A DNA stretch of 64,000 nt from Bacteroidota bacterium (GCA_023396255.1 JAEWWU010000004.1:62001-126000), one strand, 5' to 3'. Numbered from the stretch's first letter, positions 1 to 8,498 are shown. The notes: generated by a model not told the origin, from the letters alone. Made by a program: numbers and translations.

Positions 1-84
1 CCCAATAATACCTATAGAGGTTACACTGCCCAATACCTCCGAGAAGAGATTGCTCGCAGTTTTGATCCAAAGACAACAGAATAG
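1..84 (+). CDS. C-terminal end of an unidentified protein
   Basis: An open frame runs from the first base of the window to a TAG at 82-84, giving the last 27 residues of a protein that begins outside the window. The tail contains YTAQYLREEI. This loosely recalls the YTGxYL element near the C terminus of UvrA-type ABC proteins, but the fragment is too short to assign. It ends 47 nt before nfo on the same strand. Confidence 0.5.
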   Translation, partial: PNNTYRGYTAQYLREEIARSFDPKTTE

Positions 85-131
85 GAGTAGGAACAGAGAA
101 TAGCAAACAATGTAATAAAGACTTTATAATT

Positions 132-980
132 ATGAAATATATCGGAGCTCACGTTAGTGCCTCTGGAGGGGTGGAAAACGCTCCCCTTAATGCTCAAGCA
201 ATTGGAGCCAAGGCCTTTGCTTTATTTGTAAAAAACCAACGCCAATGGACAGCCCCGCCTTTATCCGATAGAAGTATTGCTCTATTTATTGAAAGGTGTC
301 AACAAGCCAATATACAGCCAAAGCATATCCTTCCCCACGACAGCTACTTAATCAATATGGGTAATCCCTCCGAAGAAGCTCGTCTCAAAAGCATCAATGC
401 TTTCATCGATGAAATGGAACGATGCAATCAACTGGGACTACAACTTCTCAATTTTCACCCAGGAAGTCACCTCAACCAAATTAGCGAAGAGGAGTGTCTA
501 GATTTTATTGCCCAAGGAGTAAACAAAGCATTGGACATAGTCCCCAACGTTACAGCAGTCATAGAAAACGTTGCCGGACAGGGAAGCAATGTTGGTTACA
601 CCTTCGAGCAATTGAATTATCTCATTTCTCGTATCAACGACAAAACGAGAGTGGGTGTCTGTCTCGACACCGCACACACCCTCGCTTCTGGGTACGAAAT
701 TCGCACCCAAGAGACCTACAACGAAACCTTACAACACTTCGATGATGTTGTTGGTATTCAGTATCTCAAAGCAATTCACCTCAACGACTCTAAGAAAGAA
801 TTGGGATCTCGAGTAGACAGACACGAAAGTATGGGAATGGGCGTAATGGGAATGACTCTCTTTTCTTCTCTTATGAAAGATCCTAGAATGAACAACATTC
901 CCATCATATTGGAGACTCCTTTGCCTGAGTTGTGGAGCCAAGAAATAAGCCAACTGTATGATATGCCCGGGGCTAAGTAA
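132..980 (+). CDS. nfo: Endonuclease IV (AP endonuclease)
   Basis: A 282-residue TIM-barrel AP endonuclease that would cut 5' of abasic sites in cytoplasmic base-excision repair. The family's metal-binding segments appear in order: GAHVSASGG at the N terminus, HDSYLINMGNP, FHPGSH, VIENVAGQGSNVG, CLDTAH, HLNDSKKELGSRVDRHE and ILETP near the end. The length matches the usual 280-285 residues, so the gene is complete. The ATG at 132 directly precedes the conserved KYIGAHVS start. It stands alone, 87 nt upstream of the DUF3256 gene, which has its own promoter-like box. Confidence 0.96.
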   Translation: MKYIGAHVSASGGVENAPLNAQAIGAKAFALFVKNQRQWTAPPLSDRSIALFIERCQQANIQPKHILPHDSYLINMGNPSEEARLKSINAFIDEMERCNQLGLQLLNFHPGSHLNQISEEECLDFIAQGVNKALDIVPNVTAVIENVAGQGSNVGYTFEQLNYLISRINDKTRVGVCLDTAHTLASGYEIRTQETYNETLQHFDDVVGIQYLKAIHLNDSKKELGSRVDRHESMGMGVMGMTLFSSLMKDPRMNNIPIILETPLPELWSQEISQLYDMPGAK

Positions 981-1022
981 CCCAACCAAGGGAACTATTT
1001 CTGTTGCTCCGTACATTATTGT

Positions 1023-1030
1023 TACCTTTG
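1023..1030 (+). promoter_or_regulatory. Bacteroidetes -7 box (TACCTTTG)
   Basis: TACCTTTG matches the Bacteroidetes -7 consensus TAnnTTTG and lies 38 nt before the ATG of the DUF3256 gene. A TTG at 1004-1006 is the best -33 candidate, at slightly short spacing. Confidence 0.5.
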
Positions 1031-1067
1031 TGCGCAAATTGTAGCAAGATTGTCAAAAGGATCTTTT

Positions 1068-1730
1068 ATGAAAAGAAAAACACTTCAGTTGTTCATCGGG
1101 CTGCTGTTCGTCTGCCTTTTCCCTGTTTTTGCAGAAGGGCAATCGCTTGCGTTTTTACTCAAAAGCATTCCTCAGAATATTATTCCAAGTTTGGGTAAAA
1201 ACTATACCTCCGAAGAGTGGGTTTCTTTTCTCGAAGCATACAAAGAAGGCAGTGCTTCCTCTTTCAACTTGTCAGATTTCAATGTTATTGTCCTCAACTC
1301 GGAAGCCATTCGAATTCAAGTTGGTTCCGATGTGACGCATACCTTAGCTCTGGTTGCAGAGTCTGACGTAATTTGCTTGGTAACTTCAGTTATCTCGCCT
1401 CCCATATCCGTTTCTTTTCTTCGGTTTTTCGATACTCAATGGAACTCTTTAGGGGATGAATACAGTTTGCCCCCTCTTTCCCTAACCGACCTCATTTCGG
1501 ACAAGCAAACCATTCCTCCTCACGAATATGATTTTTTGTCAGAAACGGTAGCCTCAATCCCAATTTCGTACCAATTGGAAAAACAGCATAGCAAGTGGTG
1601 TCTAAAAATGACATTAACCCCCGACGGAATACTTCCCATAGAAACCATTGAGAGGTTACAACAGTACTTGACAACGGATAGAGCCTTGCTCTTTTCTTTT
1701 GGGAGAAAGAAAATCAATCGAATCAACTAA
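1068..1730 (+). CDS. DUF3256 family exported protein
   Basis: A 220-residue protein of unknown function. It has a clear signal peptide (KRK, then a hydrophobic run ending FAEGQ), so it is probably periplasmic. The body follows the layout I associate with DUF3256 proteins of Bacteroidales: a 'SIPQNIIPSLGKN' opening, a segment on avoided extremes of expression, and 'ESDVICLVTS' followed by 'FFDTQWNSL'. I chose the ATG at 1068 because AAAAGGA precedes it; an in-frame TTG at 1050 would add six residues before the signal peptide. The next gene follows after 15 nt, so the two are probably cotranscribed. Confidence 0.75.
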   Translation: MKRKTLQLFIGLLFVCLFPVFAEGQSLAFLLKSIPQNIIPSLGKNYTSEEWVSFLEAYKEGSASSFNLSDFNVIVLNSEAIRIQVGSDVTHTLALVAESDVICLVTSVISPPISVSFLRFFDTQWNSLGDEYSLPPLSLTDLISDKQTIPPHEYDFLSETVASIPISYQLEKQHSKWCLKMTLTPDGILPIETIERLQQYLTTDRALLFSFGRKKINRIN

Positions 1731-1745
1731 GACTTTTTTGGAATT

Positions 1746-2642
1746 GTGAACAGAACAAAAATTATATCCATCGTATCCATTGTCGTTTTTGTTATTGCAA
1801 TAGGGATTACTGGGTTTGTTTTGATACAAAACAGAGCTCTTAAACAGGAACAGAGAGCATTTGCCGAAGAGGAAAAAGGGAGGATGCAAGAAGAACTGAC
1901 CCAACTATCCGAAGATTATGAAGCTCAGTTAAATAAGCTCAATGAGCAACGAGAATTTACGCTTACGTTTGCCAATGACTCACTTTTACAGCAATTAGAA
2001 GAAGAGAAAGCTCAAATAGAGCGACTTCAAAAAGAGCTAAAAGAACAGAAAGGTACAAGCACCAAACGAATCAGAGAGCTTACAGACGAAATAAACACTC
2101 TCCGCAACCTCCTTCGGTCTTATATTGCCCAAATAGACTCCCTCTATACCGTGAACCAAGAATTGACAAGAGAAAACACACAGGTAAAAGAGGAATTGAC
2201 CAAAGCTAATGTTCGTGTGGATGGGCTATCGCAAGAAAGGGCTGAACTAGCCGGGAAAGTACAAAGAGCTGCTCTCCTTTCTGCCTCTAAAATTGCAGTA
2301 CGCTCCCTTAACAAACGTGGCAGTAACACCAAGCGTATAGACAAAATTGCCAATCTATCGGTACAGTTTACTGTGCCTCGAAATGTTACGGCTGAGGTTG
2401 GGTACAAAACTTTTTACATCCGAATCTTGAACCCCAACGACCAACCCCTTTCTGGGGGCAAAGCCTTTGTCTACGAAGGACAAACACTCCTTGCTTCTGC
2501 TCAGAAAGAAGTCGAATATACAGGAGAAGACACCGAAGTGATTGTGTACAAGGAAGTTACGGAAGCTCTCCTTAGTGGCACCTACAGAGTAGATATTTTT
2601 GCCGATGGGCATTTGATTGGTAAACACTACTTCACTCTTTAG
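1746..2642 (+). CDS. Membrane-anchored coiled-coil protein
   Basis: A 298-residue protein with a GTG start. Residues 5-28 form one hydrophobic membrane segment. Residues about 30-175 are a long charged coiled coil rich in E, Q, K and L heptads. The C-terminal 110 residues look like a beta domain ('VQFTVPRNVTAEVGYKTFYIRI'-type strands, split here: VQFTVPRNV and GYKTFYIRI). This is a common Bacteroidetes arrangement with no settled function; a scaffold on the periplasmic face of the inner membrane is my inference. It lies between the DUF3256 gene (15 nt upstream) and serS (46 nt downstream). Confidence 0.7.
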   Translation: MNRTKIISIVSIVVFVIAIGITGFVLIQNRALKQEQRAFAEEEKGRMQEELTQLSEDYEAQLNKLNEQREFTLTFANDSLLQQLEEEKAQIERLQKELKEQKGTSTKRIRELTDEINTLRNLLRSYIAQIDSLYTVNQELTRENTQVKEELTKANVRVDGLSQERAELAGKVQRAALLSASKIAVRSLNKRGSNTKRIDKIANLSVQFTVPRNVTAEVGYKTFYIRILNPNDQPLSGGKAFVYEGQTLLASAQKEVEYTGEDTEVIVYKEVTEALLSGTYRVDIFADGHLIGKHYFTL

Positions 2643-2688
2643 TTCAATTGTAACACGAAATATCAAAATCTACAAAAGATACTTACTT

Positions 2689-3963
2689 ATGCTGACACTC
2701 AAGCAAGTTATAGATAACTCGGAAGAAACCATCGAACGACTAAGAATCAAGCACTTCGATGCAACCGAATCGGTTGCTCGCATTCGTGAAATGGATTTGC
2801 AGAGGCGAAGCGCCCAACAAGCCAATGACGAGGCTTTGCGCGAACAAAAACTTTTGGCAAAGTCGATTGGAGAAAAAATGAAACAAGGGTTGCAAGATGA
2901 GGCCAATAGCCTGAAGGAAAAAGTTCAGGAGTTGAAAAAAGAAGGAGCTTTGGCAGAGGAACGAAAAAAGGAAGCAGAGGAAGCCATAAAAGAACTATTG
3001 CTGACCATCCCCAACCTACCCAATCCACTAGTGCCGGAAGGAAAAGGAGCCGAAGACAATGTGTGTGTTGAACAAAGAGGAGAAATCCCCTCCTTATCTG
3101 AGGAACAAAAACTTCCTCACTGGGAATTAGCTAAGAAATACAACATCATAGATTTCGAGCTGGGAGTAAAAATAACAGGAGCAGGCTTTCCTGTGTATCG
3201 AGGCAAAGGAGCTCGCTTGCAGCGTGCTCTTATCAACTTCTTTTTAGATCAAGCTCGAGCTGCCGGATTTGAAGAAATAGAACCTCCCTACTTGGTCAAT
3301 GAAGATTCAGGAATAGGTACCGGGCAACTCCCGGACAAAGAGGGACAGATGTACCACGCAACTGAAGACAATCTCTACCTTATCCCAACTGCCGAAGTAC
3401 CGGTGACCAACATCTATAGAGATGTTATACTCCGAGAAGAAGATCTCCCTATACGTAACTGTGCCTACTCGGCTTGTTTCCGCAGGGAAGCCGGTTCCTA
3501 TGGCAAAGATGTTCGAGGGCTCAATAGACTACATCAGTTCAACAAAGTGGAAATTGTCTGCATAGATAAACCGGAAAGCTCTTATGCCCGGCTTGATGAG
3601 ATGGTGGCCTATGTGCGCAGTTTGGTAGAGCAATTGGGGTTACCTTGGCGCATTCTTCGCCTCTGTGGAGGAGACATCAGTTTCACCTCAAGTATGACCT
3701 ATGATTTTGAGGTATTTTCTGCGGCGCAAGAACGTTGGTTGGAAGTAAGCTCTGTTTCAAATTTCGAAAGTTATCAAGCCAATCGCCTGTTGTGTCGCTA
3801 TAAGGACAGCCAAAAGGGAACTACCTTGTGCCACACTCTTAACGGAAGTGCCTTGGCTTTGCCTCGAATTATGGCTGCCCTTTTGGAAAACAACCAAACA
3901 GCCCAAGGAATTGTAATTCCAAAAGTTCTGCGCCCCTACACCGGATTTGACATTATCGACTGA
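2689..3963 (+). CDS. serS: Seryl-tRNA synthetase
   Basis: A 424-residue class II aminoacyl-tRNA synthetase that charges tRNA-Ser. The N-terminal 110 residues form the tRNA-binding coiled-coil arm. The catalytic domain shows motif 2 (ACFRREAGSYGKDVRGLNR) and motif 3 (NGSALALPRIMAALLEN). The ATG at 2689 gives the family's usual MLTLKQVIDN start; a longer in-frame start at 2617 would overlap the previous gene. The stop codon overlaps the smpB start (TGATG), indicating translational coupling. Confidence 0.97.
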   Translation: MLTLKQVIDNSEETIERLRIKHFDATESVARIREMDLQRRSAQQANDEALREQKLLAKSIGEKMKQGLQDEANSLKEKVQELKKEGALAEERKKEAEEAIKELLLTIPNLPNPLVPEGKGAEDNVCVEQRGEIPSLSEEQKLPHWELAKKYNIIDFELGVKITGAGFPVYRGKGARLQRALINFFLDQARAAGFEEIEPPYLVNEDSGIGTGQLPDKEGQMYHATEDNLYLIPTAEVPVTNIYRDVILREEDLPIRNCAYSACFRREAGSYGKDVRGLNRLHQFNKVEIVCIDKPESSYARLDEMVAYVRSLVEQLGLPWRILRLCGGDISFTSSMTYDFEVFSAAQERWLEVSSVSNFESYQANRLLCRYKDSQKGTTLCHTLNGSALALPRIMAALLENNQTAQGIVIPKVLRPYTGFDIID

Positions 3964-4433
3964 TGAAAAAAAAGGAGGCACACGGCAATAAAAACATCTC
4001 CATCAAAAATAGGAGGGCTACGTTCGATTACGAACTGTTGGATCAGTACACCGCAGGGCTTGTTTTGGTGGGCTCGGAAATCAAATCGCTGCGAGAAGGC
4101 AAGGCTGGCTTGGTTGATAGCTATTGCTATTTTGCAAACAATGAGTTGTGGATCAAAAATATGTACATCGCTGAATACTTCTACGCAACCTATAACAATC
4201 ATATTGAGCGTAGAGAGCGTAAACTTCTCCTCAATCGAAAGGAGTTGCGCAAAATACAAGAAGCTCTAAAAAATCCCGGATTAACCGTCATTCCGATACG
4301 CCTTTTCATCAATGAGAAAGGGCTTGCCAAATTGGTTATAGCCACAGCTCGAGGGAAAAAGCAATACGACAAACGAACCGACATTAAAGAGCGCGAAATG
4401 CGCCGAGATATCGACCGCTTTTTCAAGAAATAA
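3963..4433 (+). CDS. smpB: SsrA-binding protein SmpB
   Basis: A 156-residue tmRNA-binding protein for trans-translation rescue of stalled ribosomes. Family hallmarks are NKNISIKNRRATFDYEL at the N terminus, GLVLVGSEIKSLREGKAGL, LLLNRKEL and the basic C-terminal tail GKKQYDKRTDIKERE. The start codon overlaps the serS stop by one base. A strong intrinsic terminator follows 30 nt downstream. Confidence 0.97.
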   Translation: MKKKEAHGNKNISIKNRRATFDYELLDQYTAGLVLVGSEIKSLREGKAGLVDSYCYFANNELWIKNMYIAEYFYATYNNHIERRERKLLLNRKELRKIQEALKNPGLTVIPIRLFINEKGLAKLVIATARGKKQYDKRTDIKEREMRRDIDRFFKK

Positions 4434-4463
4434 AAGACCCGCCTTCTATACGTACAAAAATTA

Positions 4464-4497
4464 GTCTTAGACACATTTTGAGTCTAAGACTTTTTTA
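4464..4497 (+). terminator. Intrinsic terminator after smpB
   Basis: A perfect 9-bp inverted repeat, GTCTTAGAC/GTCTAAGAC, with a 9-nt loop, is followed by TTTTTTATTT. It ends the serS-smpB transcript. Confidence 0.9.
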
Positions 4498-4529
4498 TTT
4501 CTTTCAAAAGGGTATCATAACTATATATT

Positions 4530-4685
4530 TCATTCAAAAAAGGCATCAATTTGATTGTCATCTCTTACAAAGAGGGCAATATCTGTAAAAGGATAGGTGG
4601 CCATCCCAAAGATAGAGGGTGGAATGTAATCAATATGCGAAGGGAAGAGTTTCTCGATAGCGGATGAGAGTAATAAAGGGGATGA
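4530..4685 (-). pseudogene. Relic of a BspA-like LRR protein gene
   Basis: On the minus strand a 51-codon frame lies between two stops and has no plausible start. Its product contains HIDYIPPSIFG, then ATYPFTDIALFVRDDNQIDAF. This resembles the end of an LRR_5 (BspA-type) domain as seen in the intact LRR protein of this window (AIPPTCIGN, then CTLRVPAPSLEKY). I infer the remains of a related gene. The match is short and made by eye. Confidence 0.35.
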
Positions 4686-4758
4686 TCATTACCTACAACG
4701 CTCCTAAAAATGGAACTCCCGAAATTAAAAAGGGGACAACGGCACCCTATTCCGATAA

Positions 4759-4863
4759 ACGACTACCAATACAAAGGGAGAAGCCTTATTACCCATCGAC
4801 ACCCTATCTACCGGTTATTATCTTGTACGTATGTACACCCAATTCTTGGAAATAAAACGTTAA
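4759..4863 (+). pseudogene. Relic of a T9SS C-terminal sorting domain
   Basis: A 34-codon plus-strand frame preceded by an in-frame stop ends TNTKGEALL...LSTGYYLVRMYTQ. This closely parallels the end of the intact LRR protein's sorting domain (INTKGEVVF...WEAGYYLIRC). No upstream reading frame continues the protein, so it appears to be the broken tail of a T9SS cargo gene. The hairpin 24 nt downstream would be that gene's old terminator. It lies on the opposite strand to the LRR relic just to the left, which suggests a local inversion or two different lost genes. Confidence 0.5.
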
Positions 4864-4886
4864 GAAATTGATATTCGTTTTCATCT

Positions 4887-4930
4887 GCTCCTCGCCTCGG
4901 GCAAAAACTCAAAGCGAGGAGCTTTCCTTT
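4887..4930 (+). terminator. Orphan terminator hairpin
   Basis: GCTCCTCGC/GCGAGGAGC forms a 9-bp stem with an 18-nt loop, followed by TTTCCTTTT. No intact gene precedes it; it follows the T9SS sorting-domain relic and probably belonged to it. Confidence 0.6.
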
Positions 4931-4982
4931 TACCCCCCAAGCACAGAGAGTAGATCACAATTTTCTTGGAAGAAAGCCACAG

Positions 4983-5013
4983 TTGCGGGAGTGCAGCGAT
5001 GTTTGTACTTTTG
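4983..5013 (+). promoter_or_regulatory. marC promoter
   Basis: TTG at 4983-4985, a 20-nt spacer and TACTTTTG at 5006-5013 match the Bacteroidetes sigma-ABfr promoter layout. The box lies about 80 nt before the marC ATG. Confidence 0.65.
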
Positions 5014-5092
5014 CAAGTCCTTTGGGACTATGGTAATTTAGGGTGTCGCTCAACAACACACGATATATTTATAAAAAGAAGTTTTTCGTCAA

Positions 5093-5713
5093 ATGACTAA
5101 TTTTTGGGATTTAATTGTAGCAGATTTGTCTGCTTTTAACTTTAAGGATGCTATTGGAGCTATGATGATTTTGTTTGTCTCTGTGGACGTAATCGGAGCT
5201 ATTCCGGTGATACTTAGTCTGCAAGATCAAGGACAAAAGTTCAATCCAACCAAAGTAACTATGCTATCCGGAATAATGTTCTTTGCTTTCTTCTTTATTG
5301 GAGAAGCAATGCTGCGCTTTTTCGGAGTAGACATCAACTCTTTTGCTGTTGCCGGGTCTATTGTTCTCTTTGTTTTGGCCGTGGAAATGATTTTTGGAGT
5401 TCAAGTTTTCAAAAACGATAGCCCATCTGGAAATGCAGATGTAGTACCATTGGTGTTTCCTCTCTTTGCCGGAGCAGCCTCTTTCACAGCTATCCTCACG
5501 CTCAAATCGGCAGGTCACGCAACTTCCATTATGCTCTTTAGCATCATAGTCAATATCTTCTTCATTTATTTAGTTATGCGGTTTGTTTCTCTTCTGCAAA
5601 AAGTTCTTGGCAGTGGAGGTATCTATATTTTGAGAAAATTTTTCGGAGTGGTACTTCTGGCTGTATCTGTCAAATTCTTTGCCGAAAACCTTATGAAAGT
5701 ATTGGGCGCCTAA
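5093..5713 (+). CDS. MarC family integral membrane protein
   Basis: A 206-residue protein with about six hydrophobic segments. It carries the family signatures FVSVDVIGAIPVIL in the first helix and PLVFPLFAGAASFTAIL in the middle. The physiological role of MarC/YhcE proteins is not settled; the old link to multiple antibiotic resistance was withdrawn. It is monocistronic, with its own promoter and a strong terminator. Length and topology are normal for the family. Confidence 0.9.
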   Translation: MTNFWDLIVADLSAFNFKDAIGAMMILFVSVDVIGAIPVILSLQDQGQKFNPTKVTMLSGIMFFAFFFIGEAMLRFFGVDINSFAVAGSIVLFVLAVEMIFGVQVFKNDSPSGNADVVPLVFPLFAGAASFTAILTLKSAGHATSIMLFSIIVNIFFIYLVMRFVSLLQKVLGSGGIYILRKFFGVVLLAVSVKFFAENLMKVLGA

Positions 5714-5784
5714 AACGTTCGCTCATCGATGATAGGAGCAAAAACATAGTCATTGATGAGCAAAACTTTTACTAAATCCACAAA

Positions 5785-5827
5785 AAACCTTCGGACATAT
5801 ATAAATAGGTTGTCCGAAGGTTTTTTT
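5785..5827 (+). terminator. Intrinsic terminator after marC
   Basis: AAACCTTCGGAC pairs with GTCCGAAGGTTT (12 bp) around a 15-nt loop and continues into a run of seven T residues. Confidence 0.9.
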
Positions 5828-5901
5828 GTGTTCCTTCCTATTCGCCTTAAAAAGAGAAAAAGACGAGAGAAAATCCCTTCATTAAAGCCTAATATTCATT
5901 G

Positions 5902-5976
5902 AATAGTTCCCTTGTATTTTCTATTGGGAGGGAGAAAAATTTGCACAATAGGGAATCATCAAAAAATAGTTTCCTG
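5902..5976. repeat. Possible degenerate copy of the TTCCCT-box intergenic repeat
   Basis: This stretch between the convergent marC and SpoU methyltransferase genes holds three box-like words: ATAGTTCCCTT (5903-5913), AATAGGGAATCAT (5947-5959) and AATAGTTTCCTG (5965-5976). Word shape and spacing resemble the better copies near 25.5, 40.0, 53.3 and 60.1 kb, but identity is weaker and the TGTCCAAG-type end is not visible. Confidence 0.3.
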
Positions 5977-6030
5977 CTATCAAGAAGCACTATTCTTTTC
6001 CTCTATAAAAATTTCGATTTACAAAAGAAA

Positions 6031-6810
6031 CTATTGCTCCAAACCTGCCAAAAGAATGGCTGTAGCAGCAGCTACGTTGAGAGACTCGCAATGGTTACCA
6101 GTGGCACCTACCGGAGGAATAGTTATCCGATGACTTATAAATTTTGATAAAGTCGCAGAAATTCCATTTCCTTCGTTTCCAACAGCCAAAATATAAGGCG
6201 AAACAATGGAAAAATCCTTAATAGGAATTCCATCCAAAAAAGCACCAACCACGCTACAATTCGGATTTTTAGCCACTACCTCTCGAACCCATTCATAAGC
6301 ACTCTCACTACGCAAAACCCTAAGATGCGCCAATGCTCCCATAGTAGCTTGTACCACTCTCGGGGCATAAAAATCTGCTGTGTCGTTTGTTGCCCAAACC
6401 TCTTCTATCCCAAACCAATTACAAGTTCTTAGGATGGACCCTACATTTCCTGGGTCTTGTATTCCGTCGAGAAAAATCAAAGGCTTTGTTGGTTGCAAAT
6501 TAGGGAAATAATCTGGCATACGCAAAATACCCAAGATAGGTCTGGGAGTTTGCAGGCTACTTATGGACAAAAACTTAAAATCGTCTTCTACAATAACTAC
6601 TTCCTCTACGTGCGAGGAAAAGCGAGACAACAAATTTTCTACATATTCCCGCGTACCAACCAGCAAGGCACACACGTGGGTGGCCAACATTTCTTCCAAT
6701 AATTTATTCCCCTCTGCCACAAAGAGCTGCTCTTTTTTTCTATACTTGGCGTAGCTCAAACTTCCAATAAGTTTGCGTTTGACTTCAGAAAGGTGGGTAT
6801 GTATTTTCAT
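6031..6810 (-). CDS. SpoU/TrmH-family RNA 2'-O-methyltransferase
   Basis: A 259-residue SPOUT enzyme that would transfer methyl from SAM to a ribose 2'-OH in rRNA or tRNA. The N-terminal ~90 residues match a substrate-binding domain (KYRKKEQLFVAEG). The catalytic trefoil-knot domain has motif 1 (DGIQDPGNVGSILRTCNWFG), motif 2 (ILAVGNEGNGIS) and motif 3 (CESLNVAAATAILL). Motif 3 carries an unusual VGATGNH lead-in. The exact target (an RlmB- or TsnR-like site) cannot be read from sequence. It is the last gene of a leftward cluster, 9 nt after the PH-like gene. Confidence 0.9.
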   Translation of the reverse strand: MKIHTHLSEVKRKLIGSLSYAKYRKKEQLFVAEGNKLLEEMLATHVCALLVGTREYVENLLSRFSSHVEEVVIVEDDFKFLSISSLQTPRPILGILRMPDYFPNLQPTKPLIFLDGIQDPGNVGSILRTCNWFGIEEVWATNDTADFYAPRVVQATMGALAHLRVLRSESAYEWVREVVAKNPNCSVVGAFLDGIPIKDFSIVSPYILAVGNEGNGISATLSKFISHRITIPPVGATGNHCESLNVAAATAILLAGLEQ

Positions 6811-6819
6811 AAAGGAGGT

Positions 6820-7305
6820 TTAGCTTAGGGATATTCGAGATATACGTTCCAACAAATCCGGTTCGGAACAATAAACGACAAATTTGCCCATATCATAGGT
6901 CTCTATCAAGACAAGGTGCTTCGTGGTCAATTTTCTTGTGTACAGACGAATATGCCCCAATCGAGCGTTGTAGAAATGACCATAAAATCCAAACAAGCCC
7001 CCACTGCCGAAGGTTCTGACCAGACTCTTCATATCATTGGGGGCTACTGGACTGATGCGCCTGACCGAGGCAACCGGTATTCGTATGGGTTGCAAAGGTC
7101 TTAAAATAGTCAATTCTTCGGTGGAAGCGTTCAAAGCATAAGGAGATTTAAGCCCTGCCCAAAGCAGAATAAGAAAAGAGACAGAGAAAAAAGAGATGCC
7201 CGCAATACGAGGCAGAAAGAAAGGCATTACGATGGCAAGTAGTATCGTAAGCAGAGTAACAGTGGTAGCAATAGGTCCCCACGGAAATTGGCAAACTTTT
7301 GACAT
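6820..7305 (-). CDS. Small membrane protein with a PH-like domain
   Basis: A 161-residue protein. Two hydrophobic segments span about residues 12-33 and 35-52. A soluble C-terminal domain reads like a bacterial PH-like fold: strand-rich, with 'ILRPLQPIRIPVASVRRI' opening and a terminal helix LLERISRI. Function is unknown. It is packed between birA (9 nt) and the SpoU methyltransferase (9 nt) in the same leftward operon. Confidence 0.6.
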   Translation of the reverse strand: MSKVCQFPWGPIATTVTLLTILLAIVMPFFLPRIAGISFFSVSFLILLWAGLKSPYALNASTEELTILRPLQPIRIPVASVRRISPVAPNDMKSLVRTFGSGGLFGFYGHFYNARLGHIRLYTRKLTTKHLVLIETYDMGKFVVYCSEPDLLERISRISLS

Positions 7306-7314
7306 AAAAAGCTG

Positions 7315-8100
7315 TTAAGATTTTATTTGAGGTCTGATGTACTCAATATCCCCCACTCTGCAAGACAAGTAAGTTGGGGTAACCGTTGAGCTCTCTCTGC
7401 AAAGGAGAAGCAACCCGGAAGAGTTTACTTCCTTGATAACGGCATCAAAGCAGAAACCCGTTTTGGTTTCTCGGTAAGGAGCACAAATACCTCGCTGATA
7501 AAGTAAGTTGTTGTACTCTTTGTGTACTTGCTCCATAACAACAGAGTGTAAAATTTGCTCCCTCCACGTACCCAATCTGTCGAGAAAAAAATTGAGAACT
7601 TCGTCCAAATCGAATCTTTTTTGAGTAATTGTGTATAGAGAATGCGCCGGAGGAATCGTATCTGGGAAAGCTGTTTCATTCACATTGATACCAACCCCGA
7701 TAACAGTACTGTCTATTTCTCCCGAAAGAAGTCGGTTTCCGATAAGAATTCCGGCAACTTTGTGTCCCTTGTACATAATATCATTGGGCCACTTAATGCG
7801 GAGATCCAAAAGTTCGGCTTGCGTGAAATATGCTACTGTTTCCCATACTGCAAGGGCAGTTATTTCGCTTATTCGCCAATAATTTTCCAATGGCAAACCA
7901 AGGTGTCCAAAAAAAACAGAGGGCAGCAAATTGGCTCCGGGGGAGCTATACCAGCTGTTGGATCCTTGCCCTCTACCGGCCATTTGGTAAGAAGCATTCA
8001 GCACCGTTGCCTCCGGAAGAGGTTCGCGGTCTACCAATTCACTTAGATAAGCATAGGTACTCTCTATCGATTTTCTAAGAGGGAAGTGGTAAAACTTCAT
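7315..8100 (-). CDS. birA: Biotin--[acetyl-CoA carboxylase] ligase
   Basis: A 261-residue biotin protein ligase that activates biotin with ATP and transfers it to carboxylase lysines. The catalytic core shows QMAGRGQGSNSWYSSPGANL and KWPNDIMYKGHKVAGILI, then GVGINVN. There is no N-terminal helix-turn-helix, so it is a monofunctional ligase and not a repressor. Its start overlaps the stop of the upstream MmcQ/YjbR gene by 4 nt (translational coupling). Confidence 0.93.
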   Translation of the reverse strand: MKFYHFPLRKSIESTYAYLSELVDREPLPEATVLNASYQMAGRGQGSNSWYSSPGANLLPSVFFGHLGLPLENYWRISEITALAVWETVAYFTQAELLDLRIKWPNDIMYKGHKVAGILIGNRLLSGEIDSTVIGVGINVNETAFPDTIPPAHSLYTITQKRFDLDEVLNFFLDRLGTWREQILHSVVMEQVHKEYNNLLYQRGICAPYRETKTGFCFDAVIKEVNSSGLLLLCRESSTVTPTYLSCRVGDIEYIRPQIKS

Positions 8101-8489
8101 AAGTCAAACGGAGGTTGAATTACTGTAGAGATTTCACTGTGCAAAGCTTTCACCTGCTTTTTCATCTTGCAGCACACGCAGTAGTAAGAATGGCAGATGA
8201 GTTTTTGTATCATCGAAACCGAAACGGAAGCATCCTCTATCGGAATCTGAATCCAATGTTTCTTATTGAAATGAAAAGCTGGAGATACCCAATCCAAGTG
8301 GGTAGTTAGTTCTATGGCAAAATCAGGATCACACTTGAGAGCCAAATGGTACGGACGTTCCTTTACTGATATGAGAGCAAACATCTTATCTAGCACTTTG
8401 AAAACCAAATGGTCTTCTCCAAAAGGCATACTCACTCGAGAATGAGGCAACGACAAACAATATTCTTGTATTTGAGTAATGTCCGACAT
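8097..8489 (-). CDS. MmcQ/YjbR family protein
   Basis: A 130-residue protein of the YjbR/CyaY-like fold. Typical features are the opening 'IQEYCLSLPHSRVSMPFGED', then VFKVLDKMFALIS, LALKCDPD and the central HFNKKHWIQIPI. These proteins have no proven biochemical role; some are described as DNA-binding. It heads a leftward operon with birA and lies back to back with rdgB, 55 nt apart from that start. Confidence 0.88.
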   Translation of the reverse strand: MSDITQIQEYCLSLPHSRVSMPFGEDHLVFKVLDKMFALISVKERPYHLALKCDPDFAIELTTHLDWVSPAFHFNKKHWIQIPIEDASVSVSMIQKLICHSYYCVCCKMKKQVKALHSEISTVIQPPFDL

Positions 8490-8498
8490 CTTTTTGTG

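Noticed and set aside
4664..4855. A 63-codon plus-strand frame in the smpB-marC gap
   Set aside because: It runs out of frame across the T9SS sorting-domain relic and shows no protein-like pattern; the relic frame explains the sequence better.
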